Origin: Lasioglossum baleicum
Lineage: Eukaryota > Arthropoda > Insecta > Hymenoptera > Halictidae
Length of the DNA stretch: 64,000 bases
Direction: 5' to 3'
Assembly (NCBI RefSeq): GCF_051020765.1
Contig: NW_027469319.1
Coordinates: forward strand, 62,001-126,000
In this document: in pieces, positions 50,367 to 62,728 of the stretch
Position numbering within the stretch: the first letter of the stretch is position 1
Layout: every line of letters begins with the position of its first letter
The notes under the pieces: generated by a model
Told to the model about the DNA's origin: nothing
Seen by the model: only the letters and a program-made list of their open reading frames with translations
The model's database searches: none
Program-made: the position numbers and the translations under genes

Positions 50367-52403
50367 ATGAGTAATGTGTCATGCGTTATGCGTTATGGAC
50401 TATGCTTTATGCGTTATGCGTTATGGGTTATCCGTTATGCGTCATGCGTTATCCGTTATGCGTTATGCGTTATGCGTTATGCGTTATGCGTTATGCGTTA
50501 TGCGTTATGCGTTATGCGTTATGCGTTATGCGTTATGCGTTATGCGTTATGCGTTATGCGTTATGCGTTATGCGTTATGCGTTATGCGTTATGCGTTATG
50601 CGTTATGCGTTATGCGTTATGCGTTATGCGTTATGCGTTATGCGTTATGCGTTATGCGTTATGGGTTATGCGTTATGCGTTATGCGTTATGCGTTATGCG
50701 TTATGCGTTATGCGTTATGCGTTATGCGTTATGCGTTATGCGTTATGCGTTATGGGTTATGCGTTATGCGTTATGCGTTAAGCATTAAGCATTATGACTT
50801 TTTCATTGAGCGTTATGCGTTATGACTTTTCCATTGAGCGTTATGCGTTATGCGTTATGCGTTATGCGTTATGCGTTATGCGTTATGCGTTATGCGTTAT
50901 GCGTTATGCGTTATGCGTTATGCGTTATGCGTTATGCGTTATGCGTTATTCGTTATGCGTTATGCGTTATGCGTTATGCGTTATGCGTTATGCGATGTGC
51001 GTTATGCGTTATGCGTTATGCGTTATGCGTTATGCGTTATGCGTTATGCGTTATGCGTTATGCGTTATGCGTTATGCGTTATGCGTTATGCGTTATGCGT
51101 TATGCGTTATGCGTTATGCGTTATGCGTTATGCGTTATGCGTTATGCGTTATGCGTTAAGCATTATGACTTTTTCATTGAGCGTTATGCGTTATGACTTT
51201 TCCATTGAGCGTTATGCGTTATTCGTTATGGGTTATGCGTTATGCGTTATGGGTTATGCGTTATGCGTTATGCGTTATGCGTTATGCGTTATGCGTTATG
51301 CGTTATGCGTTATGCGTTATGCGTTATGCGTTATGCGTTATGCGTTATGCGTTATGCGTTATGCGTTATGCGTTATGCGTTATGCGTTATGCGTTATGCG
51401 TTATGCGTTATGCGTTATGCGTTATGCGTTATGCGTTATGCGTTATGCGTTATGCGTTATGCGTTATGCGTTATGCGTTATGCGTTATGCGTTATGCGTT
51501 ATGCGTTATGCGTTATGCGTTATGCGTTATGCGTTATGCGTTATGCGTTATGCGTTATGCGTTATGCGTTATGCGTTATGCGTTATGCGTTATGCGTTAT
51601 GCGTTATGCGTTATGCATTATGCGTTATGCGTTATCCGTTATGCGTTATGCGTTATGCGTTATGCGAAATGCGACATGCGTTAAGCGTTATGCGTTATGC
51701 ATTATGCGTTATCCGTTATGCGTTATGCGTTATGCGTAATGCGTTATGAGTAATGTGTCATGCGTTATGCGTTATGCGTTATTCGTTAAGCGTTATGCTT
51801 TATGCGTTATGCGTTATGCGTTATGCGTTATGCGTTATGCGTTATGCGTTATGCGTTATGCGTTATGCGTTATGCGTTATGCGTTATGCGTTATGCGTTA
51901 TGCGTTATGCGTTATGCGTTATGCGTTATGCGTTATGCGTTATGCGTTATGCGTTATGCGTTATGCGTTATGCGTTATGCGTTATGCGTTATGCGTTATG
52001 CGTTATGCGTTATGCGTTATGCGTTATGCGTTATGCGTTATGCGTTATGCGTTATGCGTTATGCGTTATGCGTTATGCGTTATGCGTTATGCGTTATGCG
52101 TTATGCGTTATGCGTTATGCGTTATGCGTTATGCGTTATGCGTTATGCGTTATGCGTTATGCGTTATGCGTTATGCGTTATGCGTTATGCGTTATGCGTT
52201 ATGCGTTATGCGTTATGCGTAATGCGTTATGAGTAATGTGTCATGCGTTATGCGTTATGCGTTATTCGTTAAGCGTTATGCTTTATGCGTTATGCGTTAT
52301 GCGTTATGCGTTATGCGTTATGCGATATGCGTCATGCGTTAAGCGTTATGCGTTATGCATTATGCGTTATCCGTTATGCGTTATGCGTTATGCGTAATGC
52401 GTT

Positions 52404-54384
52404 ATGAGTAATGTGTCATGCGTTATGCGTTATGCGTTATTCGTTAAGCGTTATGCTTTATGCGTTATGCGTTATGCGTTATGCGTTATGCGTTATGCGT
52501 TATGCGTTATGCGTTATGCGTCATGCGTCATGCGTAATGCGTTATGCGTTATGCGTTATGCGTTATGCGTTATGCGTTATGCGTTATGCGTTATGCGTTA
52601 TGCGTTATGCGTTATGCGTTATGCGTTATCCGTTATGCGTTACGGGTTATGCGTTATGCGTTATGCGTTATGCGTTATGCGTTATGCGTTATGCGTTATG
52701 CGTTATGCGTTATGCGTTATGCGTTATGCGTTATGCGTTATGCGTTATGCGTTATGCGTTATGCGTTATGCGTTATGCGTTATGCGTTATGCGTTATGCG
52801 TTATGCGTTATGCGTTATGCGTTATGCGTTATGCGTTATGCGTTATGCGTTATGGGTTATGCGTTATGCGTTATGCGTTAAGCATTAAGCATTATGACTT
52901 TTTCATTGAGCGTTATGCGTTATGACTTTTCCATTGAGCGTTATGCGTTATTCGTTATGGGTTATGCGTTATGCGTTATGGGTTATGCGTTATGCGTTAT
53001 GCGTTATGCGTTATGCGTTATGCGTTATGCGTTATGCGTTATCCGTTATGCGTTACGCGTTATGCGTTATGCGTTATGCGTTATGCGTTATGCGTTATGC
53101 GTTATCCGTTATGCGTTACGCGTTATGCGTTATGCGTTATGCGTTATGCGTTATGCGTTATGCGTTATGCGTTATGCGTTATGCGTTATGCGTTAGGCGT
53201 TACGCGTTATGCGTTATGCGTTATGCGTTATGCGTTATGCGTTATGCGTTATGCGTTATGCGTTATGCGTTATGCGTTATGCGTTATGCGTTATGCGTTA
53301 TGCGTTATGCGTTATGCGTTATGCGTTATGCGTTATGCGTTATGCGTTATGCGTTATGCGTTATGCGTTATGCGTTATGCGTTATGCGTTATGCGTTATG
53401 CGTTATGCGTTATGCGTTATGCGTTATGCGTTATGCGTTATGCGTTATGCGTTATGCGTTATGCGTTATGCGTTATGCGTTATGCGTTATGCGTTATGCG
53501 TTATGCGTTATGCGTTATGCGTTATGCGTTATGCGTTATGCGTTATGCGTTATGCGTTATGCGTTATGCGTTATGCGTTATGCGTTATGCGTTATGCGTT
53601 ATGCGTTATGCGTTATGGGTTATGCGTTATGCGTTATGCGTTATGCGTTATGCGTTATGCGTTATGCGTTATGCGTTATGCGTTATGCGTTATGCGTTAT
53701 GCGTTATGCGTTATGGGTTATGCGTTATGCGTTATGCGTTAAGCATTAAGCATTATGACTTTTTCATTGAGCGTTATGCGTTATGACTTTTCCATTGAGC
53801 GTTATGCGTTATGCGTTATGCGTTATGCGTTATGCGTTATGCGTTATGCGTTATGCGTTATGCGTTATGCGTTATGCGTTATGCGTTATGCGTTATGCGT
53901 TATTCGTTATGCGTTATGCGTTATGCGTTATGCGTTATGCGTTATGCGATGTGCGTTATGCGTTATGCGTTATGCGTTATGCGTTATGCGTTATGCGTTA
54001 TGCGTTATGCGTTATGCGTTATGCGTTATGCGTTATGCGTTATGCGTTATGCGTTATGCGTTATGCGTTATGCGTTATGCGTTATGCGTTATGCGTTATG
54101 CGTTATGCGTTAAGCATTATGACTTTTTCATTGAGCGTTATGCGTTATGACTTTTCCATTGAGCGTTATGCGTTATGCGTTATGCGTTATGCGTTATGCG
54201 TTATGCGTTATGCGTTATGCGTTATGCGTTATGCGTTATGCGTTATGCGTTATGCGTTATGCGTTATGCGTTATGCGTTATGCGTTATGCGTTATGCGTT
54301 ATGCGTTATGCGTTATGCGTTATGCGTTATGCGTTATGCGTTATGCGTTATGCGTTATGCGTTATGCGTTATGCGTAATGCGTT
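52404..54384 (+). repeat. 3.6-kb offset segment, copy 1
   Basis: G2 52404, ATGCGTC pair, ACGGGTT, ATGGGTT, B 52894, ATCCGTT/ACGCGTT twice, AGGCGTT ACGCGTT (about 53195), pure run 53204-53617, two ATGGGTT, B 53755, H 53902, B 54119. The same series starts at G2 56002. Confidence 0.82.
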
Positions 54385-56001
54385 ATGAGTAATGTGTCAT
54401 GCGTTATGCGTTATGCGTTATTCGTTAAGCGTTATGCTTTATGCGTTATGCGTTATGCGTTATGCGTTATGCGTTATGCGATATGCGTCATGCGTTAAGC
54501 GTTATGCGTTATGCATTATGCGTTATCCGTTATGCGTTATGCGTTATGCGTAATGCGTTATGAGTAATGTGTCATGCGTTATGCGTTATGCGTTATTCGT
54601 TAAGCGTTATGCTTTATGCGTTATGCGTTATGCGTTATGCGTTATGCGTTATGCGTTATGCGTTATGCGTTATGCGTCATGCGTCATGCGTAATGCGTTA
54701 TGCGTTATGCGTTATGCGTTATGCGTTATGCGTTATGCGTTATGCGTTATGCGTTATGCGTTATGCGTTATGCGTTATGCGTTATCCGTTATGCGTTACG
54801 GGTTATGCGTTATGCGTTATGCGTTATGCGTTATGCGTTATGCGTTATGCGTTATGCGTTATGCGTTATGCGTTATGCGTTATGCGTTATGCGTTATGCG
54901 TTATGCGTTATGCGTTATGCGTTATGCGTTATGCGTTATGCGTTATGCGTTATGCGTTATGCGTTATGCGTTATGCGTTATGCGTTATGCGTTATGCGTT
55001 ATGCGTTATGCGTTATGCGTTATGCGTTATGCGTTATGCGTTATGCGTTATGGGTTATGCGTTATGCGTTATGCGTTATGCGTTATGCGTTATGCGTTAT
55101 GCGTTATGCGTTATGCGTTATGCGTTATGCGTTATGCGTTATGCGTTATGGGTTATGCGTTATGCGTTATGCGTTAAGCATTAAGCATTATGACTTTTTC
55201 ATTGAGCGTTATGCGTTATGACTTTTCCATTGAGCGTTATGCGTTATGCGTTATGCGTTATGCGTTATGCGTTATGCGTTATGCGTTATGCGTTATGCGT
55301 TATGCGTTATGCGTTATGCGTTATGCGTTATGCGTTATTCGTTATGCGTTATGCGTTATGCGTTATGCGTTATGCGTTATGCGATGTGCGTTATGCGTTA
55401 TGCGTTATGCGTTATGCGTTATGCGTTATGCGTTATGCGTTATGCGTTATGCGTTATGCGTTATGCGTTATGCGTTATGCGTTATGCGTTATGCGTTATG
55501 CGTTATGCGTTATGCGTTATGCGTTATGCGTTATGCGTTATGCGTTAAGCATTATGACTTTTTCATTGAGCGTTATGCGTTATGACTTTTCCATTGAGCG
55601 TTATGCGTTATGCGTTATGCGTTATGCGTTATGCGTTATGCGTTATGCGTTATGCGTTATGCGTTATGCGTTATGCGTTATGCGTTATGCGTTATGCGTT
55701 ATGCGTTATGCGTTATGCGTTATGCGTTATGCGTTATGCGTTATGCGTTATGCGTTATGCGTTATGCGTTATGCGTTATGCGTTATGCGTTATGCGTTAT
55801 GCGTTATGCGTTATGCGTAATGCGTTATGAGTAATGTGTCATGCGTTATGCGTTATGCGTTATTCGTTAAGCGTTATGCTTTATGCGTTATGCGTTATGC
55901 GTTATGCGTTATGCGTTATGCGATATGCGTCATGCGTTAAGCGTTATGCGTTATGCATTATGCGTTATCCGTTATGCGTTATGCGTTATGCGTAATGCGT
56001 T

Positions 56002-57730
56002 ATGAGTAATGTGTCATGCGTTATGCGTTATGCGTTATTCGTTAAGCGTTATGCTTTATGCGTTATGCGTTATGCGTTATGCGTTATGCGTTATGCGTTA
56101 TGCGTTATGCGTTATGCGTCATGCGTCATGCGTAATGCGTTATGCGTTATGCGTTATGCGTTATGCGTTATGCGTTATGCGTTATGCGTTATGCGTTATG
56201 CGTTATGCGTTATGCGTTATGCGTTATCCGTTATGCGTTACGGGTTATGCGTTATGCGTTATGCGTTATGCGTTATGCGTTATGCGTTATGCGTTATGCG
56301 TTATGCGTTATGCGTTATGCGTTATGCGTTATGCGTTATGCGTTATGCGTTATGCGTTATGCGTTATGCGTTATGCGTTATGCGTTATGCGTTATGCGTT
56401 ATGCGTTATGCGTTATGCGTTATGCGTTATGCGTTATGCGTTATGGGTTATGCGTTATGCGTTATGCGTTAAGCATTAAGCATTATGACTTTTTCATTGA
56501 GCGTTATGCGTTATGACTTTTCCATTGAGCGTTATGCGTTATTCGTTATGGGTTATGCGTTATGCGTTATGGGTTATGCGTTATGCGTTATGCGTTATGC
56601 GTTATGCGTTATGCGTTATGCGTTATGCGTTATCCGTTATGCGTTACGCGTTATGCGTTATGCGTTATGCGTTATGCGTTATGCGTTATGCGTTATCCGT
56701 TATGCGTTACGCGTTATGCGTTATGCGTTATGCGTTATGCGTTATGCGTTATGCGTTATGCGTTATGCGTTATGCGTTATGCGTTAGGCGTTACGCGTTA
56801 TGCGTTATGCGTTATGCGTTATGCGTTATGCGTTATGCGTTATGCGTTATGCGTTATGCGTTATGCGTTATGCGTTATGCGTTATGCGTTATGCGTTATG
56901 CGTTATGCGTTATGCGTTATGCGTTATGCGTTATGCGTTATGCGTTATGCGTTATGCGTTATGCGTTATGCGTTATGCGTTATGCGTTATGCGTTATGCG
57001 TTATGCGTTATGCGTTATGCGTTATGCGTTATGCGTTATGCGTTATGCGTTATGCGTTATGCGTTATGCGTTATGCGTTATGCGTTATGCGTTATGCGTT
57101 ATGCGTTATGCGTTATGCGTTATGCGTTATGCGTTATGCGTTATGCGTTATGCGTTATGCGTTATGCGTTATGCGTTATGCGTTATGCGTTATGCGTTAT
57201 GCGTTATGCGTTATGCGTTATGCGTTATGCGTTATGGGTTATGCGTTATGCGTTATGCGTTATGCGTTATGCGTTATGCGTTATGCGTTATGCGTTATGC
57301 GTTATGCGTTATGCGTTATGCGTTATGCGTTATGGGTTATGCGTTATGCGTTATGCGTTAAGCATTAAGCATTATGACTTTTTCATTGAGCGTTATGCGT
57401 TATGACTTTTCCATTGAGCGTTATGCGTTATGCGTTATGCGTTATGCGTTATGCGTTATGCGTTATGCGTTATGCGTTATGCGTTATGCGTTATGCGTTA
57501 TGCGTTATGCGTTATGCGTTATTCGTTATGCGTTATGCGTTATGCGTTATGCGTTATGCGTTATGCGATGTGCGTTATGCGTTATGCGTTATGCGTTATG
57601 CGTTATGCGTTATGCGTTATGCGTTATGCGTTATGCGTTATGCGTTATGCGTTATGCGTTATGCGTTATGCGTTATGCGTTATGCGTTATGCGTTATGCG
57701 TTATGCGTTATGCGTTATGCGTTAAGCATT
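56002..57730 (+). repeat. 3.6-kb offset segment, copy 2
   Basis: G2 56002, B 56485, ATCCGTT/ACGCGTT twice, AGGCGTT ACGCGTT (about 56787), pure run 56795-57236, two ATGGGTT, B 57374, H, B 57731. Offsets to copy 1 are 3,598, 3,591 and 3,619, differing by whole units in the pure runs. It lacks the G2 pair that closes copy 1. Confidence 0.82.
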
Positions 57731-60700
57731 ATGACTTTTTCATTGAGCGTTATGCGTTATGACTTTTCCATTGAGCGTTATGCGTTATTCGTTATGGGTT
57801 ATGCGTTATGCGTTATGGGTTATGCGTTATGCGTTATGCGTTATGCGTTATGCGTTATGCGTTATGCGTTATGCGTTATGCGTTATGCGTTATGCGTTAT
57901 GCGTTATGCGTTATGCGTTATGCGTTATGCGTTATGCGTTATGCGTTATGCGTTATGCGTTATGCGTTATGCGTTATGCGTTATGCGTTATGCGTTATGC
58001 GTTATGCGTTATGCGTTATGCGTTATGCGTTATGCGTTATGCGTTATGCGTTATGCGTTATGCGTTATGCGTTATGCGTTATGCGTTATGCGTTATGCGT
58101 TATGCGTTATGCGTTATGCGTTATGCGTTATGCGTTATGCGTTATGCGTTATGCGTTATGCGTTATGCGTTATGCGTTATGCGTTATGCGTTATGCGTTA
58201 TGCGTTATGCGTTATGCGTTATGCGTTATGCGTTATGCGTTATGCGTTATGCGTTATGCGTTATGCGTTATGCGTTATGCGTTATGCGTTATGCGTTATG
58301 GGTTATGCGTTATGCGTTATGCGTTATGCGTTATGCGTTATGCGTTATGCGTTATGCGTTATGCGTTATGCGTTATGCGTTATGCGTTATGGGTTATGCG
58401 TTATGCGTTATGCGTTAAGCATTAAGCATTATGACTTTTTCATTGAGCGTTATGCGTTATGACTTTTCCATTGAGCGTTATGCGTTATGCGTTATGCGTT
58501 ATGCGTTATGCGTTATGCGTTATGCGTTATGCGTTATGCGTTATGCGTTATGCGTTATTCGTTATGCGTTATGCGTTATGCGTTATGCGTTATGCGTTAT
58601 GCGATGTGCGTTATGCGTTATGCGTTATGCGTTATGCGTTATGCGTTATGCGTTATGCGTTATGCGTTATGCGTTATGCGTTATGCGTTATGCGTTATGC
58701 GTTATGCGTTATGCGTTATGCGTTATGCGTTAAGCATTATGACTTTTTCATTGAGCGTTATGCGTTATGACTTTTCCATTGAGCGTTATGCGTTATTCGT
58801 TATGGGTTATGCGTTATGCGTTATGGGTTATGCGTTATGCGTTATGCGTTATGCGTTATGCGTTATGCGTTATGCGTTATGCGTTATGCGTTATGCATTA
58901 TGCGTTATGCGTTATCCGTTATGCGTTATGCGTTATGCGTTATGCGATATGCGTCATGCGTTAAGCGTTATGCGTTATGCATTATGCGTTATCCGTTATG
59001 CGTTATGCGTTATGCGTAATGCGTTATGAGTAATGTGTCATGCGTTATGCGTTATGCGTTATTCGTTAAGCGTTATGCTTTATGCGTTATGCGTTATGCG
59101 TTATGCGTTATGCGTTATGCGTTATGCGTTATGCGTTATGCGTCATGCGTCATGCGTAATGCGTTATGCGTTATGCGTTATGCGTTATGCGTTATGCGTT
59201 ATGCGTTATGCGTTATGCGTTATGCGTTATGCGTTATGCGTTATGCGTTATGCGTTATGCGTTATGCGTTATCCGTTATGCGTTACGGGTTATGCGTTAT
59301 GCGTTATGCGTTATGCGTTATGCGTTATGCGTTATGCGTTATGCGTTATGCGTTATGCGTTATGCGTTATGCGTTATGCGTTATGCGTTATGCGTTATGC
59401 GTTATGCGTTATGCGTTATGCGTTATGCGTTATGCGTTATGCGTTATGCGTTATGCGTTATGCGTTATGCGTTATGCGTTATGCGTTATGCGTTATGCGT
59501 TATGCGTTATGCGTTATGCGTTATGCGTTATGCGTTATGCGTTATGCGTTATGCGTTATGCGTTATGCGTTATGCGTTATGGGTTATGCGTTATGCGTTA
59601 TGCGTTATGCGTTATGCGTTATGCGTTATGCGTTATGCGTTATGCGTTATGCGTTATGCGTTATGCGTTATGCGTTATGCGTTATGCGTTATGCGTTATG
59701 CGTTATGCGTTATGCGTTATGCGTTATGGGTTATGCGTTATGCGTTATGCGTTAAGCATTAAGCATTATGACTTTTTCATTGAGCGTTATGCGTTATGAC
59801 TTTTCCATTGAGCGTTATTCGTTATGGGTTATGCGTTATGCGTTATGGGTTATGCGTTATGCGTTATGCGTTATGCGTTATGCGTTATGCGTTATGCGTT
59901 ATGCGTTATGCGTTATGCGTTATGCGTTATGCGTTATCCGTTATGCGTTATGCGTTATGCGTTATGCGATATGCGTCATGCGTTAAGCGTTATGCGTTAT
60001 GCGTTATCCGTTATGCGTTATGCGTTATGCGTAATGCGTTATGAGTAATGTGTCATGCGTTATGCGTTATGCGTTATTCGTTAAGCGTTATGCGTTATTC
60101 GTTATGCGTTATGCGTTATGCGTTATGCGTTATGCGTTATGCGTTATGCGTTATGCGTTATGCGATATGCGTTATGCGTTATGCGTTATGCGTTATGCGT
60201 TATGCGTTATGCGTTACGCGTTATGCGTTACGCGTTATGCGTTATGCGTTATGCGTTATGCGTTATGCGTTATGCGTTATGCGTTATTCGTTATGCGTTA
60301 TGCGTAATGCGTTATGCGTTATGCGTTATGCGTTATGCGTTATGCGATGTGCGTTATGCGTTATGCGTTATGCGTTATGCGTTATGCGTTATGCGTTATG
60401 CGTTATGCGTTATGCGTTATGCGTTATGCGTTATGCGTTATGCGTTATGCGTTATGCGTTATGCGTTAAGCATTATGACTTTTTCATTGAGCGTTATGCG
60501 TTATGACTTTTCCATTGAGCGTTATGCGTTATTCGTTATGGGTTATGCGTTATGCGTTATGGGTTATGCGTTATGCGTTATGCGTTATGCGTTATGACTT
60601 TTTCATTGAGCGTTATGCGTTATGCGTAATGCGTTATGCATTATGCGTTATGCGTTATGCGTTATGCGTTATGCGTTATGCGTTATGCGTTATGCGTTAT

Positions 60701-61192
60701 GACTTTTTCATTGAGCGTTATGCGTTATGCGTAATGCGTTATGCATTATGCGTTATGCGTTATGCGTTATGCGTTATGCGTTATGCGTTATGCGTTATGC
60801 GTTATGCGTTATGCGTTATGCGTTATGGGTTATGCGTTATGCGTTATGCGTTAAGCATTAAGCATTATGACTTTTTCATTGAGCGTTATGCGTTATGACT
60901 TTTCCATTGAGCGTTATGCGTTATTCGTTATGGGTTATGCGTTATGCGTTATGGGTTATGCGTTATGCGTTATGCGTTATGCGTTATGCGTTATGCGTTA
61001 TGCGTTATGCGTTATGCGTTATGCGTTATGCGTTATGCGTTATGCGTTATGCGTTATGCGTTATGCGTTATGCGTTATGCGTTATGCGTTATGCGTTAAG
61101 CATTATGACTTTTTCATTGAGCGTTATGCGTTATGACTTTTCCATTGAGCGTTATGCGTTATTCGTTATGGGTTATGCGTTATGCGTTATGG

Positions 61193-61755
61193 GTTATGCG
61201 TTATGCGTTATGCGTTATGCGTTATGCGTTATGCGTTATGCGTTATGCGTTATGCGTTATGCGTTATGCGTTATGCGTTATGCGTTATGCGTTATGCGTT
61301 ATGCGTTATGCGTTATGCGTTATGCGTTATGCGTTATGCGTTATGCGTTATGCGTTATGCGTTATGCGTTATGCGTTATGCGTTATGCGTTATGCGTTAT
61401 GCGTTATGCGTTATGCGTTATGCGTTATGCGTTATGCGTTATGCGTTATGCGTTATGCGTTATGCGTTATGCGTTATGCGTTATGCGTTATGCGTTATGC
61501 GTTATGCGTTATGCGTTATGCGTTATGCGTTATGCGTTATGCGTTATGCGTTATGCGTTATGCGTTATGCGTTATGCGTTATGCGTTATGCGTTATGCGT
61601 TATGCGTTATGCGTTATGCGTTATGCGTTATGCGTTATGCGTTATGCGTTATGCGTTATGCGTTATGCGTTATGCGTTATGCGTTATGCGTTATGCGTTA
61701 TGCGTTATGCGTTATGCGTTATGCGTTATGCGTTATGCGTTATGCGTTATGCGTT
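61193..61755 (+). repeat. Pure heptamer run (563 bp)
   Basis: About 80 identical units between the ATGGGTT closing a block B and a private TTGCGTT (changed base 61756). It has no substructure. Confidence 0.85.
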
Positions 61756-61965
61756 TTGCGTTATGCGTTATGCGTTATGGGTTATGCGTTATGCGTTATG
61801 CGTTATGCGTTATGCGTTATGCGTTATGCGTTATGCGTTATGCGTTATGCGTTATCCGTTATGCGTTATGCGTTATGCGTTATGCGATATGCGTCATGCG
61901 TTAAGCGTTATGCGTTATGCATTATGCGTTATCCGTTATGCGTTATGCGTTATGCGTAATGCGTT

Positions 61966-62728
61966 ATGAGTAATGTGTCATGCGTTATGCGTTATGCGTT
62001 ATTCGTTAAGCGTTATGCTTTATGCGTTATGCGTTATTCGTTATGCGTTATGCGTTATGCGTTATGCGTTATGCGTTATGCGTTATGCGTTATGCGTTAT
62101 GCGATATGCGTTATGCGTTATGCGTTATGCGTTACGCGTTATGCGTTATGCGTAATGCGTTATGAGTAATGTGTCATGCGTTATGCGTTATGCGTTATTC
62201 GTTAAGCGTTATGCTTTATGCGTTATGCGTTATTCGTTATGCGTTATGCGTTATGCGTTATGCGTTATGCGTTATGCGTTATGCGTTATGCGTTATGCGA
62301 TATGCGTTATGCGTTATGCGTTATGCGTTACGCGTTATGCGTTATGCGTTATGCGTTATGCGTTATGCGTTATGCGTTATGCGTTATGCGTTATGCGTTA
62401 TGCGTTAAGCATTAAGCATTATGACTTTTTCATTGAGCGTTATGCGTTATGACTTTTCCATTGAGCGTTATGCGTTATTCGTTATGGGTTATGCGTTATG
62501 CGTTATGGGTTATGCGTTATGCGTTATGCGTTATGCGTTATGCGTTATGCGTTATGCGTTATGCGTTATGCGTTATGCGTTATGCGTTATGCGTTATGCA
62601 TTATGCGTTATGCGTTATCCGTTATGCGTTATGCGTTATGCGTTATGCGATATGCGTCATGCGTTAAGCGTTATGCGTTATGCATTATGCGTTATCCGTT
62701 ATGCGTTATGCGTTATGCGTAATGCGTT
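61966..62728 (+). repeat. Three-step G2 stutter
   Basis: G2 starts at 61966 and again at 62162 only 196 bases (28 units) later, the first without its H and B blocks, and then at 62729. The ATGCGAT and ACGCGTT that normally follow G2 are present in both short copies, so the break fell after ACGCGTT. Confidence 0.8.
62596..62728 (+). repeat. Marker block F, representative copy upstream of G
   Basis: Nineteen units: ATGCATT, two ATGCGTT, ATCCGTT, a short run, ATGCGAT ATGCGTC, AAGCGTT, ATGCATT, ATCCGTT, then ATGCGTA. Block F almost always runs directly into block G, and the F+G pair is the commonest composite element from 26 kb onward. A variant with AAATGCGACATG (ATGCGAA ATGCGAC in place of ATGCGAT ATGCGTC) occurs at 36951, 46534 and 51665. 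Confidence 0.85.

Larger units (their letters stand above)
43731..51745 (+). repeat. 9.5-kb segmental repeat, copy 2 (shorter by one 2-kb unit)
   Basis: Markers follow copy 1: G position 43731 (altered to ATGGGTC), B pair 44074/44165, G 44431, A2 44732, B 45313, B pair 45586/45677, G 45950 and 46146, truncated A2 46293, ATGCGAA ATGCGAC 46534, G2 46615, C 47140, G2 47329, B 47805, C 48267, G1 48344, B 48764, C 49114, G2 49303, B 49800, C 50290, G1 50367, B 50794, H, B 51165. Offsets to copy 1 rise in steps of 7 from 9,513 to 9,737, then drop to about 7,540 after 41.7 kb, showing one G1-G2 unit fewer. I end it before G2 at 51746. Confidence 0.87.
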
